Of a stretch of 64,000 nt of DNA, positions 32,975 through 42,977 are shown one piece after another. Numbering within the stretch: the stretch's first letter is position 1; every line of letters begins with the position of its first letter. The notes under the pieces are model-generated. The model did no database searches. It was not told the DNA's origin and was given only the letters and a program-made list of their open reading frames with translations. Made by a program: the position numbers and the translations under genes. Source of the DNA: Hyalangium ruber (GTDB lineage: Bacteria; Myxococcota; Myxococcia; Myxococcales; Myxococcaceae); NCBI RefSeq assembly GCF_034259325.1, contig NZ_JAXIVS010000012.1, positions 248,001-312,000 of the forward strand. Direction: 5' to 3'.

Positions 32975-33880
32975 TCAGCGAACGGCGAGGCGGATCTTCT
33001 CGCTGCAGATGAAGTACTCGTCCCCGTCCTCGACCTTGCGGCGCTTGATGCGCTGCTTGTTGAACCAGGTGCCGTTGGACGAGCCCAGGTCCTCGATGAA
33101 GTAGTCGGAGCCCTCGCGGAGGATCACCGCGTGCTCGCGGGACACCTTGCCGGAGTTGATGACGAAGTCGCAGTGCTTGCCGCGGCCGATGACGAAGCGA
33201 TCGTTGGCGATCTTCTGCTGATCACCCGCCTCGCTGATGAGGTAGAGCGCGGCGCCCTCCTCCTCGTCGGCGGGCTCCTCGTCCTCCATGGGCTCTTCGT
33301 CCTGGTCCTGCGGCTCGTCGCCCATGTCCTCCAGGCCGGAGTCCTCGGGCGGCTCGGGCGGAGCCTCCTCCTCGTCCACGGCGTCGTCGTCCACCGGCTG
33401 AGGCGGCTCGTTCTTGCCCTTGATGAGGCGCTCGAGCTCGGCGGCCGTCTCCAGCACGCGCTCGGCGACCTCGCGGCGCACCGGATCATTGTCCAGCGCA
33501 TTGGCCGAGGGGCGATCGTCCACCGGGCGCGGCGGCTGGCGCGACGGCGGCTCGTCGCGCATGGGCGCGGGCTTGACGGGCGCCGGGGCAGCGGCGAGCA
33601 CCGGCGGTCCGTTCTTGCCCACCGCGGGCGAGGCGGCCGAGGGGCGCGACGAGGCCGGCGGCGGCGTGTTGGACGGCACCACGTTGAGCGGTGCCGAGGC
33701 TTCGGCCCGGGCGGACTTGCCCACCTCGAGGAAGCCATTGAGGCGGGCGAACATGAACAGCGCCTGGTTGATCAGCGCGTCACGGTCCGAGCCCATCTGC
33801 TGGGCCATCTCTTCGAACGTCTCCCACAGGTGGTCGGCAATGCCGACCTTGCGAGCGGGGCGGGAGTTCTGGTCAATCAT
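32975..33880 (-). CDS. FHA-domain protein with N-terminal helical (RHH-like) domain
   Basis: 301 residues. The N-terminal ~55 residues ('VGIADHLWETFEEMAQQMGSDRDALINQALFMFARLNGFLEVG') resemble a ribbon-helix-helix or dimerisation helix pair. A long Pro/Ala- then Asp/Glu-rich linker occupies about 60-215. A C-terminal FHA domain follows ('RFVIGRGKHCDFVINSGKVSREHAVI', 'SSNGTWFNKQRIKRRKV'). The gene begins the minus-strand run leading into the prepilin peptidase and secretin. The RHH-plus-FHA layout suggests a phospho-dependent adaptor or DNA-binding switch; this is inference. Confidence 0.83.
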   Translation of the reverse strand: MIDQNSRPARKVGIADHLWETFEEMAQQMGSDRDALINQALFMFARLNGFLEVGKSARAEASAPLNVVPSNTPPPASSRPSAASPAVGKNGPPVLAAAPAPVKPAPMRDEPPSRQPPRPVDDRPSANALDNDPVRREVAERVLETAAELERLIKGKNEPPQPVDDDAVDEEEAPPEPPEDSGLEDMGDEPQDQDEEPMEDEEPADEEEGAALYLISEAGDQQKIANDRFVIGRGKHCDFVINSGKVSREHAVILREGSDYFIEDLGSSNGTWFNKQRIKRRKVEDGDEYFICSEKIRLAVR

Positions 33881-33956
33881 CGGTCTCGACTCGCGGAAGC
33901 TTGAGGTAGGAAACGATAGCAGAGGACTCCCGCCGCGCCCAGTTACCTATACGGGT

Positions 33957-36026
33957 TTACCTATAGGGGATGAGTCCCTGGAGGTTGGGGGTGTTGTCCT
34001 CCATGGAGGGCAGGTTCATTTGCAGGATGGCATCTGCCGAGGGGTAGGCAATATAAGCGAAATCCGTTCCTCCTACCCGGGTGTGTGCCACGGGGCCAGG
34101 TAGCCGGAAGTCCGACAGGCCGCCCGCCAGGCTGCTGATCTCGACCTCGAAGATGTGGGGCTCGAAGCTGGAGGTGGTGGAGACGCTGTACTGGTCCCCC
34201 CGCAGCAGGGGGGCCGCGGCGGTGTCCTCCACGTTGGCCAGCTTGATCTGGGCCCGGAAGGGCGGCAGCGCGGGGTTGAAGTCCGGCGGGTGGAACAGGT
34301 AGTCGCCCGCCAGCGTGACGGTCTCCCCCAGCGCCATGCGCGTCTCGAAGCCCGTGGTGTCGCTGTACACGGCGAACGGCGTCGGGGTGGTGGGGCCCGC
34401 CCGGAGCGAGAAGCGCTGGAAGTCGGCGCAGTTCTCCGGCACCGGCCCGGTGCCCAGCACCACCTGGGGCGGAGTCTCCGCGTTGAGCGTCTTGGAGACC
34501 ACCGGCAGCTCGCACGTCGCCGTGCCGCCCTCCAGGGTGATGAGGTCATCGATGAGCAGGAAGCGGGCCTCGGTCTCGGAGCCGACCTTGAAGGCGCACC
34601 CGGTGTCGGAGCAGCTCTCCGCCCGGTTGGTGATGCGATCCCGGGGGGGCGGCAGCGGGCCCTGGTACACGATGCGGAAGGTGTCGTTGCGGGAAGCCCC
34701 GTTCGCCAGGGCCACCTCGACATAGGCGTCCACGCTGCGGGTCAGCGTCTTCGCCGTCCCCGCGGCATCCACCACCGCGGAGCCCGAGCGCAGGGGGCCC
34801 TCGGTGTTGAAGTCGAAGGGGCGCAGCTTCGTCGCGTCGAAGATGGTGATCTGCCCGCTGGAGGTGGGGACGATCGCCACCAGGGGCCGCTGCTGGACCT
34901 GGCGCACCTCCTTGCAGCGGATCTGCACCTGGGACTGGGCAACGAGCGCCATCCCCGTGGGCAGCCCTCCTCCCGCCCGGATGGGGAGCATGGGGTTGTT
35001 GGTGGAGTCGATGGCCACGGCGCCCGTGGAGGACTCCACCGCGAGCACGCCCGTACACCCCGTCCCGCCGCCGCAGGCGCTCTCATCGAGCACGCCGAAG
35101 ACATACTCCCCTGCCCTCAGCGTCCGCTTCACGGGCAGCGTGGTGTCGACGCCGCAGGCGGCCTCCACCTCTCGCGCGTCCGTGGCGTCATCGACGGTGT
35201 TGTCCGGGTTGGCCCCGAAGTACGTGTCCGCCACCTGGGAGTGCGTGGCCAGCAGGCGCACCGGCGCGCTGAAGGCCAGGCTCACCGCGGGCTGGGCCGG
35301 GTTGGCCGCATCCATCCGGAACGTCCGGCCCGCCGTGCCCTGGATGCCCCGCGTGGCGAGGACCAGCGGCTCCGGGCCAAACTCCGCCGAGGGCGGCAGC
35401 ACGAGCAACGCGGCCACCGTCTCTCCCGGAAGCGACAGCACCTCCTGGGCGGCATCCGGCAGCGGGGAGCCCTTGGTGATGGCATCCGGGCCGCGCACCA
35501 GCTGCCGGTAGAGGGTGACCTCGGTGGCGCTCTGGGTGGCGTAATAGAGGATGCTCTCCGCGCGCCCATCCTGGGGCCCTCGGGCCGCGAAGGCGGTGAC
35601 GAAGCCCCTGCCCGTCTGCGCCTTCACCTGGGCCGACACCCGGTTGGCCTCCCTGAGGTACTCGGGGGCGGCGGCCACGATGGAGATCTCCCGCGCCCCA
35701 TCGCTGCGCGCATAGATGTAGGGGCCGTAGACCTCCTTGCCTTCCGCGTCGTAGGCCACGTCCCGCGCCAGATAGGTGGGCCGGTCCAGCACGGGGATGG
35801 CCAGCGGCTCGAGCGGGTTGGGCGCGCGGACGAAGTCCCGGGGATCGGCGCCGAGATCCAGCACCCGCAGCTCGTCTCGGTCCGTCGAGGTGACGAAGAC
35901 GTACGAGCCCACGATGGTCAGATCATAGGTGCCCGACAGCCCCGCGGCCGTCTGGAACGTCTGCGAGTCCGAGCAGGCGCCCAGCAGTGCCACACCCAGG
36001 GCGAGACTCAGGATGATTCGCTTCAA
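33957..36026 (-). CDS. Surface lipoprotein, hypothetical
   Basis: 689 residues. The start is TTG 36026: AGGAGG lies 7 nt upstream and the lipoprotein signal begins at once ('KRIILSLALGVALLGAC'). The TTG overlaps the previous stop (TTGA). The mature protein is beta-rich, with possible propeller-like repeats ('LTIVGSYVFVTSTDRDELRVLDLGADP') and several paired Cys. No catalytic motif is seen. It probably functions with the overlapping upstream lipoprotein. The reading frame ends in a 9-bp direct repeat (TTACCTATA at 33943 and 33957). Confidence 0.75.
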   Translation of the reverse strand: MKRIILSLALGVALLGACSDSQTFQTAAGLSGTYDLTIVGSYVFVTSTDRDELRVLDLGADPRDFVRAPNPLEPLAIPVLDRPTYLARDVAYDAEGKEVYGPYIYARSDGAREISIVAAAPEYLREANRVSAQVKAQTGRGFVTAFAARGPQDGRAESILYYATQSATEVTLYRQLVRGPDAITKGSPLPDAAQEVLSLPGETVAALLVLPPSAEFGPEPLVLATRGIQGTAGRTFRMDAANPAQPAVSLAFSAPVRLLATHSQVADTYFGANPDNTVDDATDAREVEAACGVDTTLPVKRTLRAGEYVFGVLDESACGGGTGCTGVLAVESSTGAVAIDSTNNPMLPIRAGGGLPTGMALVAQSQVQIRCKEVRQVQQRPLVAIVPTSSGQITIFDATKLRPFDFNTEGPLRSGSAVVDAAGTAKTLTRSVDAYVEVALANGASRNDTFRIVYQGPLPPPRDRITNRAESCSDTGCAFKVGSETEARFLLIDDLITLEGGTATCELPVVSKTLNAETPPQVVLGTGPVPENCADFQRFSLRAGPTTPTPFAVYSDTTGFETRMALGETVTLAGDYLFHPPDFNPALPPFRAQIKLANVEDTAAAPLLRGDQYSVSTTSSFEPHIFEVEISSLAGGLSDFRLPGPVAHTRVGGTDFAYIAYPSADAILQMNLPSMEDNTPNLQGLIPYR

Positions 36027-37417
36027 GGCTCGCCCTCCTGGGAGCAAGTAGAGGTCCCTCGGCGCTCGTCGCGCCCCTGGCGTGCCCCCAGGTGGGCAAC
36101 CAGCCGCGCGTCCTGCGCGGTGCCCAGGTCGGGAATGTCGATCACGGCGACGCGACCGTCGCCAAAGTTGCTGACGTAGAGGCGGGCGGCGTTGGCGCGC
36201 GTGTCGACGGTGATGCCGAAGGGCTGCAGGCCCACGTCGTCCACCTGGGAGATGATCTGCCCCAGGGCCGCGTCGTAGAGGGCCACCACCCCGGCGGTCG
36301 TACACGTCACCGCCACCAGGTCCGCCAGGCCCGGTCGGGGGATGACCTGCACGGAGGTGGCGCCATCCGGCAGCGGCACCGAGTCCACCACGGAGACGCG
36401 CGGCCGCAGGCCCTGGGCGCTCTCGATGTCCACCACCAGCAGCGTGTCGGGCGCGCGCGCCGCGATGTAGAGGCGCTCCTTGCCCTCTCCCGGGCTGGTG
36501 CCGAGCGCCAGGTCCCGGGCCTCCAGGGTGAAGTAGATGGAGCGCAGGTCGGTCTCCAGCACGCGCGAGGTGTCGTCGCGGTCGATCAACCGCAGCAGGA
36601 AGCTGGCCGACTGCGTCACCTCATTGGCCACGTAGCTGCGGCCCGAGACGTAGGCGTAGCGCGAGCCGATGGCCGTCGCGTGCGCGCCGCCGATCGCCAG
36701 CCCCGCGCCCGTCAGCGGCAAGAAGTCCTCGGAGCTGACGTCCAGCTCGTCTCCCGGCACGCGCACCACGTAGGTGCGGAAGGAGCCGGCGCTGCCCAGC
36801 GGCGAATCCGCGGCTTCCACGTGCGTCACCCACACCTCGGGCTTGTTCTCGGCGTCCACCGCCACGCTCACCCCCAGGGGGGACGGCGCGCGCGGCACGC
36901 CTTCCGTGGAGCCCGCCACGTTCTGGGTGAGGGACAGCGCGCCCAGGATGCAGTTGCGCGCCTCGCCGCCCTGCGCGCACTTGAGCCCCGTGGCGCCCTC
37001 GATGTCGATGGCGTGCAGGTAGTTGTTCTCGGCGCGGGTGGGCACGAAGAGCCGAGGGGCGCTGCCATCCGCCGGCGTCCACAGGTCCATCTCGCCCGCG
37101 AAGCTCTCGATCTGCACGTAGGCGTCCGAGCTCACCTTGAGATCGGTGATGTGGAGGGGCTCCTCCGACGCCTGGCCGAGCGCGGGCAAGCCCAGCGCAT
37201 CGAGGTCGAGCGCCGTGACCGCGCCCGTATCGAAGCACTTGTCGAAGTTGGCGCTGGCCACGTACAGCGCGCCGTTCGAGCCTTCGGGCGCACCGGGCAC
37301 GTCCCGGTGGACGATCCCGGTGGGGTAGACGAAACGGTTGGACGGGGGTGGCTGCGGCTCAGTGTCCGCGGCACACCCCGCCCAGACCAGCGCGGCGATA
37401 AGGATAAGGGGGCGCAT
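36023..37417 (-). CDS. Lipoprotein with beta-propeller-like repeats
   Basis: 464 residues. ATG 37417, lipobox 'AALVWAGC'. The mature part has beta-strand repeats resembling YVTN/NHL-type propellers ('GITVDTRANAARLYVSNFGDGRVAVIDIPDLG', 'GKERLYIAARAPDTLLVVDIESAQGLR'). Such folds mediate surface contacts. Its stop overlaps the start of the next lipoprotein gene by 4 nt, so the two are coupled and likely form a complex. No enzyme site is visible. Confidence 0.78.
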   Translation of the reverse strand: MRPLILIAALVWAGCAADTEPQPPPSNRFVYPTGIVHRDVPGAPEGSNGALYVASANFDKCFDTGAVTALDLDALGLPALGQASEEPLHITDLKVSSDAYVQIESFAGEMDLWTPADGSAPRLFVPTRAENNYLHAIDIEGATGLKCAQGGEARNCILGALSLTQNVAGSTEGVPRAPSPLGVSVAVDAENKPEVWVTHVEAADSPLGSAGSFRTYVVRVPGDELDVSSEDFLPLTGAGLAIGGAHATAIGSRYAYVSGRSYVANEVTQSASFLLRLIDRDDTSRVLETDLRSIYFTLEARDLALGTSPGEGKERLYIAARAPDTLLVVDIESAQGLRPRVSVVDSVPLPDGATSVQVIPRPGLADLVAVTCTTAGVVALYDAALGQIISQVDDVGLQPFGITVDTRANAARLYVSNFGDGRVAVIDIPDLGTAQDARLVAHLGARQGRDERRGTSTCSQEGEP

Positions 37418-37508
37418 CAGAGGGGGGCGGAGTGTAGGAACCACCCCTGCCCCGGGCAACTACAAAGGGCTACGGATATTTCCCACCCGCCAGCCCGCCC
37501 GCTCTCCC

Positions 37509-39614
37509 CTAGCTGGCCGCTTCTGCCTGAATCTTCGAGAAGTCGGCCACCTGATTGAACAGGGCGCCAATCTCCACGAGGAACCGGACGCGGTTCTCGC
37601 GCAGTTCCTTGTCGTCGGCCATCACCGTCACCTTGTCGAAGAAGGTGTCCACGGCCGGCTTCAACCCGGTGATCTCCTTGAGGGCACCGGAGAAGTCGTC
37701 CGCCTTGAGGTACTCGGTCACCTTGCCGCGGGCCTGGGTGAAGGCGGTGTGGAGGTTGCGCTCGGGGTCGTCCCGGAACTTCTCCGGGTTGGTCTGCCCC
37801 TTGGCCACGTCCTTGCCCTGCTTCTCGACGATGTTCACCACGCGCTTGAAGGCCACCGCCAGCGGGGTGAAGTCCGCGCGGCCGACGATGGTGCTCAGCG
37901 CCTCCAGCCGCTTGCGCGCCGCCACCAGGTCATCGAAGCCCACCGAGAGCACCGCTTCGACGACGTCCGTCCGGTAGCCCTCCGACCAGAGCGCCTTGAG
38001 CCGGCCCCGGAAGAACTCCAGCACCTGCTCGCGCGGCGAAGCCTCGCCGGGCTTGCGCTTGAGGTTGGCGATCTTCGGCTCCAGCAGCTTGAGCGCCTCG
38101 TCCACCGCCGCCGACAGCGAGAAGCGGTAGCCGCGCTCGAAGACGATGTTGATGACGGCCAGGCACGCGCGGCGCAAGCCGAACGGGTCCGCCGCGCCCG
38201 TGGGGCCCTTGCCGATGGCGAAGATGCCGCACAGGGTGTCCAGGCGGTCCGCCAGGCCGATGAAGGCGCCCGGATCCTGGGTAGGCAGCGCGTCGCTGGC
38301 GTTGCGCGGCAGGTAGTGCTCGAAGATGGCCACGGCCACCGCCTCCGGCTCTCCGGCGGCGCGGGCGTACTCGCGTCCCATCACGCCCTGCAGCTCGGGG
38401 AACTCGCCCACCATGCCGGTGACGAGGTCCGCCTTGGCCAGCGTGGCCGCCTGCTCGATGGTGGAGCGGTGCTCCGCCTTGCCCGTGCGCTCGGCCAGGA
38501 ACACGGCCAGGGCGCGGAAGCGGTCCACCTTCTCCGCGTAGCTGCCGAGCTGGCCCTGCCACACCACGCGGGCGAGCTTCGGCACCCGCTCCACCAGCGG
38601 CGTCTTGCGGTCCTCGTCGAAGAAGAAGCGCCCGTCGGCCAGGCGCGAGCGCAGCACGCGCTCATAGCCGCGCAGGGACAGCGTCTCGTCGCGCACCGGC
38701 GTGTTGGACACGGCGATGAACTTCGGCAGCAGCTTGCCCTTGGCGTCCGTGAGCGAGAAGTAGCGCTGGTGGCTCTTCATCTCCTGCACCAGCACCTCGG
38801 GCGGCAGGTCCAGGTGCTTCTCATCGAAGGAGCCCACCACGGGGCTGGGCAGCTCCACCAGGTTGGTCACCTGATCCACCAGCGACTCGTCCTGCAGCAG
38901 CTGGCCGCCCGTGCTCTTGGCCGCCGCGCCCACCTTCTCCAGCAGCATCGCGCGCCGCTTGGCGATGTCCGGCACCACGTGCGCCTTCTCCAGCGCCGCC
39001 TCGTAGTCCGCCGGGCGGGCCAGCTCGATGGCGCCGGGCGCCAGGAAGCGGTGGCCGTGCGTGATACGGCCGCTCTTCACGTCGCCGAACACCACCGGCA
39101 GCACGTCCGAGCCCAGCAGCGCCACCAGCCACTGCACCGGCCGCGCGAAGGCCATGTCCACGTCGCCCCAGCGCATGGACTTGCGGAAGTTGATGCCGTG
39201 TACCGCCGCGTGCATCGCCTCGGCGAGGATCTCCGCGGCTGGGCGGCCCTTCTCCTGCACCTTGGCGGACAGGTACTCGCCCTTGGCCGTCTGGGTGCGC
39301 CCCAGCTCGCTCACGGGCAGCTTGAGCGATTCGGCGAACTTGGTGGCCGCCACCGTGGGCTTGCCCTCCTTGTCGAAGGCCGCCTTCACGCTCGGGCCGA
39401 GCTTGTCGCTCGTCACGTCCTCGCCTGCGTCCGCCACGTCCTTCACCCACACCGCCAGGCGCCGAGGCGTGCCGAACGTACGCACCTCGCCGTGCTTCAG
39501 GCGCGCCTCCCCCATCTTGTCGGTGAGCACGCGCTTGAGGTCGTCCAGCGCGGGGACGATGAACGAAGCCGGGATCTCCTCGGCGCCCACCTCCAGCAGC
39601 AGATCACGCGCCAC
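37509..39614 (-). CDS. glyS: Glycyl-tRNA synthetase beta subunit
   Basis: 701 residues, the normal length. It pairs with GlyQ to charge tRNA-Gly in the alpha2-beta2 enzyme. The N-terminus '[19 protein letters not shown]' is the family signature, and the C-terminal anticodon-binding part ends with '[25 protein letters not shown]'-like helices. The GTG start at 39614 has GGGGGAGG upstream and overlaps the glyQ stop by 11 nt, so the two subunits are translated from one mRNA. Confidence 0.97.
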   Translation of the reverse strand: MARDLLLEVGAEEIPASFIVPALDDLKRVLTDKMGEARLKHGEVRTFGTPRRLAVWVKDVADAGEDVTSDKLGPSVKAAFDKEGKPTVAATKFAESLKLPVSELGRTQTAKGEYLSAKVQEKGRPAAEILAEAMHAAVHGINFRKSMRWGDVDMAFARPVQWLVALLGSDVLPVVFGDVKSGRITHGHRFLAPGAIELARPADYEAALEKAHVVPDIAKRRAMLLEKVGAAAKSTGGQLLQDESLVDQVTNLVELPSPVVGSFDEKHLDLPPEVLVQEMKSHQRYFSLTDAKGKLLPKFIAVSNTPVRDETLSLRGYERVLRSRLADGRFFFDEDRKTPLVERVPKLARVVWQGQLGSYAEKVDRFRALAVFLAERTGKAEHRSTIEQAATLAKADLVTGMVGEFPELQGVMGREYARAAGEPEAVAVAIFEHYLPRNASDALPTQDPGAFIGLADRLDTLCGIFAIGKGPTGAADPFGLRRACLAVINIVFERGYRFSLSAAVDEALKLLEPKIANLKRKPGEASPREQVLEFFRGRLKALWSEGYRTDVVEAVLSVGFDDLVAARKRLEALSTIVGRADFTPLAVAFKRVVNIVEKQGKDVAKGQTNPEKFRDDPERNLHTAFTQARGKVTEYLKADDFSGALKEITGLKPAVDTFFDKVTVMADDKELRENRVRFLVEIGALFNQVADFSKIQAEAAS

Positions 39615-40596
39615 GGGCCACCTCCCCCTTCTCCGCCTTCTCCACCGGCTTGTTGAGCTTCACGTGGTTCCAGTAGTCGCTGGCCGGCTTGCCCTCGAGC
39701 ACCGGGGGCTGCTCCCCCACCGTCCAGGGCGTCTTCAGCAGCGGATAGCCCAGCCGCTCGCGCATCTGCAGGTAGCCTTCCGCGCACAAGCGCGCGTTGT
39801 CACGCACGCGCTTGATGAAGTTGGCGCGCTCCGTCACCGAGATGGCGCCCCGGGCGTCCAGCAGGTTGAAGGCGTGAGAGCACTTGAGCGCGTAGTCATA
39901 CGCGGGCAGCGGCAGCTGGCGCTCGATGAGCCGCTTGCACTCCTTCTCGTACGCGTCGAACAGCGCGAAGAGCATCTGCGGATCCGACTCGTGGAGGGCG
40001 TACTTGCTCATCTCCACCTCGTTGGGGTGGAAGACCTCGCGGTACTTCACGCCCTTGACCCACTCGAGGTCGAAGACGCTCTCCACGTTCTGCAGGTACG
40101 TGCAGAGACGCTCGAGCCCGTAGGTGAGCTCCGCGGCCACGGGGCGGCACTCGAAGCCGCCGCACTGCTGGAAGTAGGTGAACTGGGTGACTTCCTGCCC
40201 GTCACACCACACCTCCCAGCCCAGGCCCCAGGCGCCCAGGGTGGGCGACTCCCAATCGTCCTCCACGAAGCGCAGATCGTGGGCATTCGGATCGATGCCG
40301 ACCAGGCGCATGGACTCCAGGTAGAGCTCCTGCACGTTCTTCGGCGCGGGCTTGAGGATGACCTGGAACTGGTGGTGCTGGAACAGGCGGTTGGGGTTCT
40401 CGCCGAAGCGGCCGTCGGCCGGGCGCCGCGAGGGCTGCACGTAGGCCACGTTCCAGGGCTCGGGCCCCAGGGCGCGCAGGAAGGTGGTGGGGGCCATGGT
40501 GCCCGCACCGACTTCGAGATCGTACGGCTGGGCGATGATGCAGCCTTGGCGGGCCCAGTGATTCTGGAGCGTGAGGATCAGGTCCTGGAAGTACAT
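39604..40596 (-). CDS. glyQ: Glycyl-tRNA synthetase alpha subunit
   Basis: 330 residues of the class II catalytic subunit that activates glycine. Motifs are clear: '[21 protein letters not shown]', '[41 protein letters not shown]' and '[26 protein letters not shown]'. The gene overlaps glyS downstream. About 77 bp separate it from the kinase gene that ends upstream in the same direction. Confidence 0.97.
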   Translation of the reverse strand: MYFQDLILTLQNHWARQGCIIAQPYDLEVGAGTMAPTTFLRALGPEPWNVAYVQPSRRPADGRFGENPNRLFQHHQFQVILKPAPKNVQELYLESMRLVGIDPNAHDLRFVEDDWESPTLGAWGLGWEVWCDGQEVTQFTYFQQCGGFECRPVAAELTYGLERLCTYLQNVESVFDLEWVKGVKYREVFHPNEVEMSKYALHESDPQMLFALFDAYEKECKRLIERQLPLPAYDYALKCSHAFNLLDARGAISVTERANFIKRVRDNARLCAEGYLQMRERLGYPLLKTPWTVGEQPPVLEGKPASDYWNHVKLNKPVEKAEKGEVARGA

Positions 40597-40673
40597 GTCG
40601 GAGCGTCCTTCGGAAGGGCGAAGGAAAACGCGCGGACCCTAGTGAGGGGGTCCCGGACCGTCAAGGACGACGG

Positions 40674-42905
40674 TCACTCCGGGTACATCGGCAAGTCCGA
40701 AACTCGAATCGTGTACTTGTTGTCCTTCGCCACCCCGACAGGCGCCGAGAAGAGCCGGCTGGCGCCCTCCGAATCGATGATGCGCAGCTTGTAGGTGCCC
40801 GCCGTGAGGGGGACCTTCTCCAGGGGGGTGGTGCCCAGCTTGACCTGGCCGTCGAACACCGCCGCCGAGGGCACCGTGCGCAGGGTCAGCAGGCCGATGT
40901 TGGCCTTCTTCATGGCCCGGGGGCTGCTGGTGTCGAGCACCTCCGCCTCCCCCGAGGGGTCCACCTGCAGGGTGGTCTCCGGCGCGGCCGCCAGCGCGGC
41001 CTCCAGGGTCTTGCCCGACGCGGGCGCCTGGGTCCCCGTGCCCGGCTTTCCAGGCTCGGCCTTCGCTACCGGCGGAGGCTTCGTCTTGGAGGAGCCCGTC
41101 TTCGGCGTCGAAGCGCCGGTCTTGGAGCCGCCCGTGCCGCTGAGCTTCTCCGGCGTCTTGAGATCGACCGGCTCCGAGGGCTCCGCCACCGCCTCCGGCG
41201 TCTCCGTTGCGGTGGGTTCGGGCTGCTCGGGCTCCGGGGTGGGCTCGGGCGGCTTGGCCGCCAGCGGATTGGGCGGAGGCTCCTGGGGAGGCCAGGGCTT
41301 CTGCTCGGGCGGCGGCGGTGGCTCCAGATCCAGCTCCGTCTTCACCCACTTCACCGCGGAGTCGTATCCGGGCTTGAACATGGCCCGTACCGGCTCGAGG
41401 TAGAGCAACCCGCCAACCCCCGCCACGACGGCGAGCAGGATCAGCTTCCCGGCCCAGCCCGACTTCTCCTCGGACGGCTTGGCCACGGCGGCCGGCGTCT
41501 CCGCGGGCGTGCGCGGGCGGCTCACGGCGGCCGGCGTCTCCACGGGCGTGCGCGAGCGGTCCGTTGAGGGGCGCACCACTGGCACGGACTCGCTGGGGCG
41601 CCTCGGCGCGGAGCGAGGGGCCCGCGACTGGTACGGCCGCGTGGTCTGGACGTTCTCGGCTTCCTCCGGCTCGGCGGCCCGAGCGGGCATGCGCGGCCGT
41701 CCTCCCTGAGGCGTGGTGGGCGTGGCCGCCTGGGCCGGATCGCTTCCGGGCTTGCGCGGGCGGGGGCCCGATGCGGGCGGACGAGAGTGGCCCGCCGAGC
41801 CCGGTGCGGAGCGCGGAGGCTTGGACGGCGTCGAAGGCGTCCTCAGCTGCGCCGTCTGAACGGAATCAACGGGCTCGTCCTGGAGGGCGCCGGCGGCCTC
41901 GCTGATGCGCGCGTCGTCGCGGTTGGCGTACTCGAGCAGCGCGCGGGTCTTCTGGCGCTTGTCCGCGAAGAGCTCCGCCATGAGCGCGCCCATCCGCTCT
42001 TCGTCGAAGAGCTCCTCGCCCATGGCCTGCTCGATGGCCTTGGCCATCTCGCGCCCGGTGGCGAAGCGCTTGGCGCGGTCGCGCGTCAGGGCGCGCATCA
42101 CCACGGCCTCGAGCGCCTCGGGCACCTGGGCGTTGAGGGTACGCGGGGGGGGGATCGCCCCTTCCACGATCTGCATCATCATCGCGGCGTCACCGGCGGC
42201 GCTGAACAGCCGCTGGTTGCAGAGCATCTCGTGCAGCAGCACGCCCGCGGAGAACAGGTCGGTGCGCCCGTCGAGCTCGTGGCCCCGGACCTGCTCGGGG
42301 GACATGTACCCGCCCGTCCCCTTCACCATGCCCACCGCCGTGCGGCCCAGGCGCCCCTTGGCCTTGGCGATGCCGAAGTCGATCACCTTCACGCCGCCGT
42401 CGTAGGTGACCATGACATTGCGCGGCGACATGTCGCGATGCACCACCGCGACGGCGCGGCCCGTCGGATCAACGAAGTGGTGGGCGTAGTTCAGGCCCAG
42501 GCACACGTCGCGAATCACTCGGGCGGAGAAGCCCGGGGGCAGCGGGTCCTGCCGCTTGATGCCGGCCTTCATGAGCTGCTCGATGTTCTGGCCGGCGAGG
42601 AACTCCATGGCGAGGTACAGCTCGCCGTCCTCCTCGCCGAGATCGAACACCTGGCCGATGTTCGCGTGCGAGAAGGCGGCGGTGATGCGCGCCTCATCGA
42701 GGAACATCTTCACGAACTCGTCGGTCTTGACGTCCGGCAGGATCTGCTTGAGCGCGACGTACTTACGGAAGCCTCCCGGCCCCGAGGTGAAGGCCAGGAA
42801 CAGCTCCGCCATGCCCCCGACGGAGAGCCGTGTGAGGATCTGGTACTTCCCGATACGACGCCCACGATCGGGATCGTCGACCGGAGCTCCTGCCTGAATC
42901 GCCAT
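40674..42905 (-). CDS. Membrane Ser/Thr protein kinase with C-terminal PEGA domain
   Basis: 743 residues. The kinase domain (about 20-290) has an atypical glycine loop ('LSVGGMAELFLA'), VALK, 'HRDMSPRNVM', 'DFGIAK' and 'GYMSPEQ', so it should be active. A long Pro/Ala/Arg linker is followed by one membrane helix ('LILLAVVAGVGGLLYL') near 490. An outer Pro/Glu-rich stalk and a C-terminal PEGA-type domain ('FDGQVKLGTTPLEKVPLTAGTYKLRI') complete it. The PEGA domain would face the periplasm and may sense the envelope. The start ATG 42905 is preferred over a GTG at 42938. It is a close paralogue of the next gene. Confidence 0.92.
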   Translation of the reverse strand: MAIQAGAPVDDPDRGRRIGKYQILTRLSVGGMAELFLAFTSGPGGFRKYVALKQILPDVKTDEFVKMFLDEARITAAFSHANIGQVFDLGEEDGELYLAMEFLAGQNIEQLMKAGIKRQDPLPPGFSARVIRDVCLGLNYAHHFVDPTGRAVAVVHRDMSPRNVMVTYDGGVKVIDFGIAKAKGRLGRTAVGMVKGTGGYMSPEQVRGHELDGRTDLFSAGVLLHEMLCNQRLFSAAGDAAMMMQIVEGAIPPPRTLNAQVPEALEAVVMRALTRDRAKRFATGREMAKAIEQAMGEELFDEERMGALMAELFADKRQKTRALLEYANRDDARISEAAGALQDEPVDSVQTAQLRTPSTPSKPPRSAPGSAGHSRPPASGPRPRKPGSDPAQAATPTTPQGGRPRMPARAAEPEEAENVQTTRPYQSRAPRSAPRRPSESVPVVRPSTDRSRTPVETPAAVSRPRTPAETPAAVAKPSEEKSGWAGKLILLAVVAGVGGLLYLEPVRAMFKPGYDSAVKWVKTELDLEPPPPPEQKPWPPQEPPPNPLAAKPPEPTPEPEQPEPTATETPEAVAEPSEPVDLKTPEKLSGTGGSKTGASTPKTGSSKTKPPPVAKAEPGKPGTGTQAPASGKTLEAALAAAPETTLQVDPSGEAEVLDTSSPRAMKKANIGLLTLRTVPSAAVFDGQVKLGTTPLEKVPLTAGTYKLRIIDSEGASRLFSAPVGVAKDNKYTIRVSDLPMYPE

Positions 42906-42977
42906 GCGCGGCGCCCATGCTACCCGCGCTTCTCCCACCCGTCACGGGGGTGATCGCATCCGGGGCTGGCCGGCAGG

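Noticed and set aside
33943-33965. Direct repeat TTACCTATA, 14 bp apart, at the end of a lipoprotein gene
   Set aside because: Too short and single; likely a small local duplication of the stop-codon region rather than a functional site.
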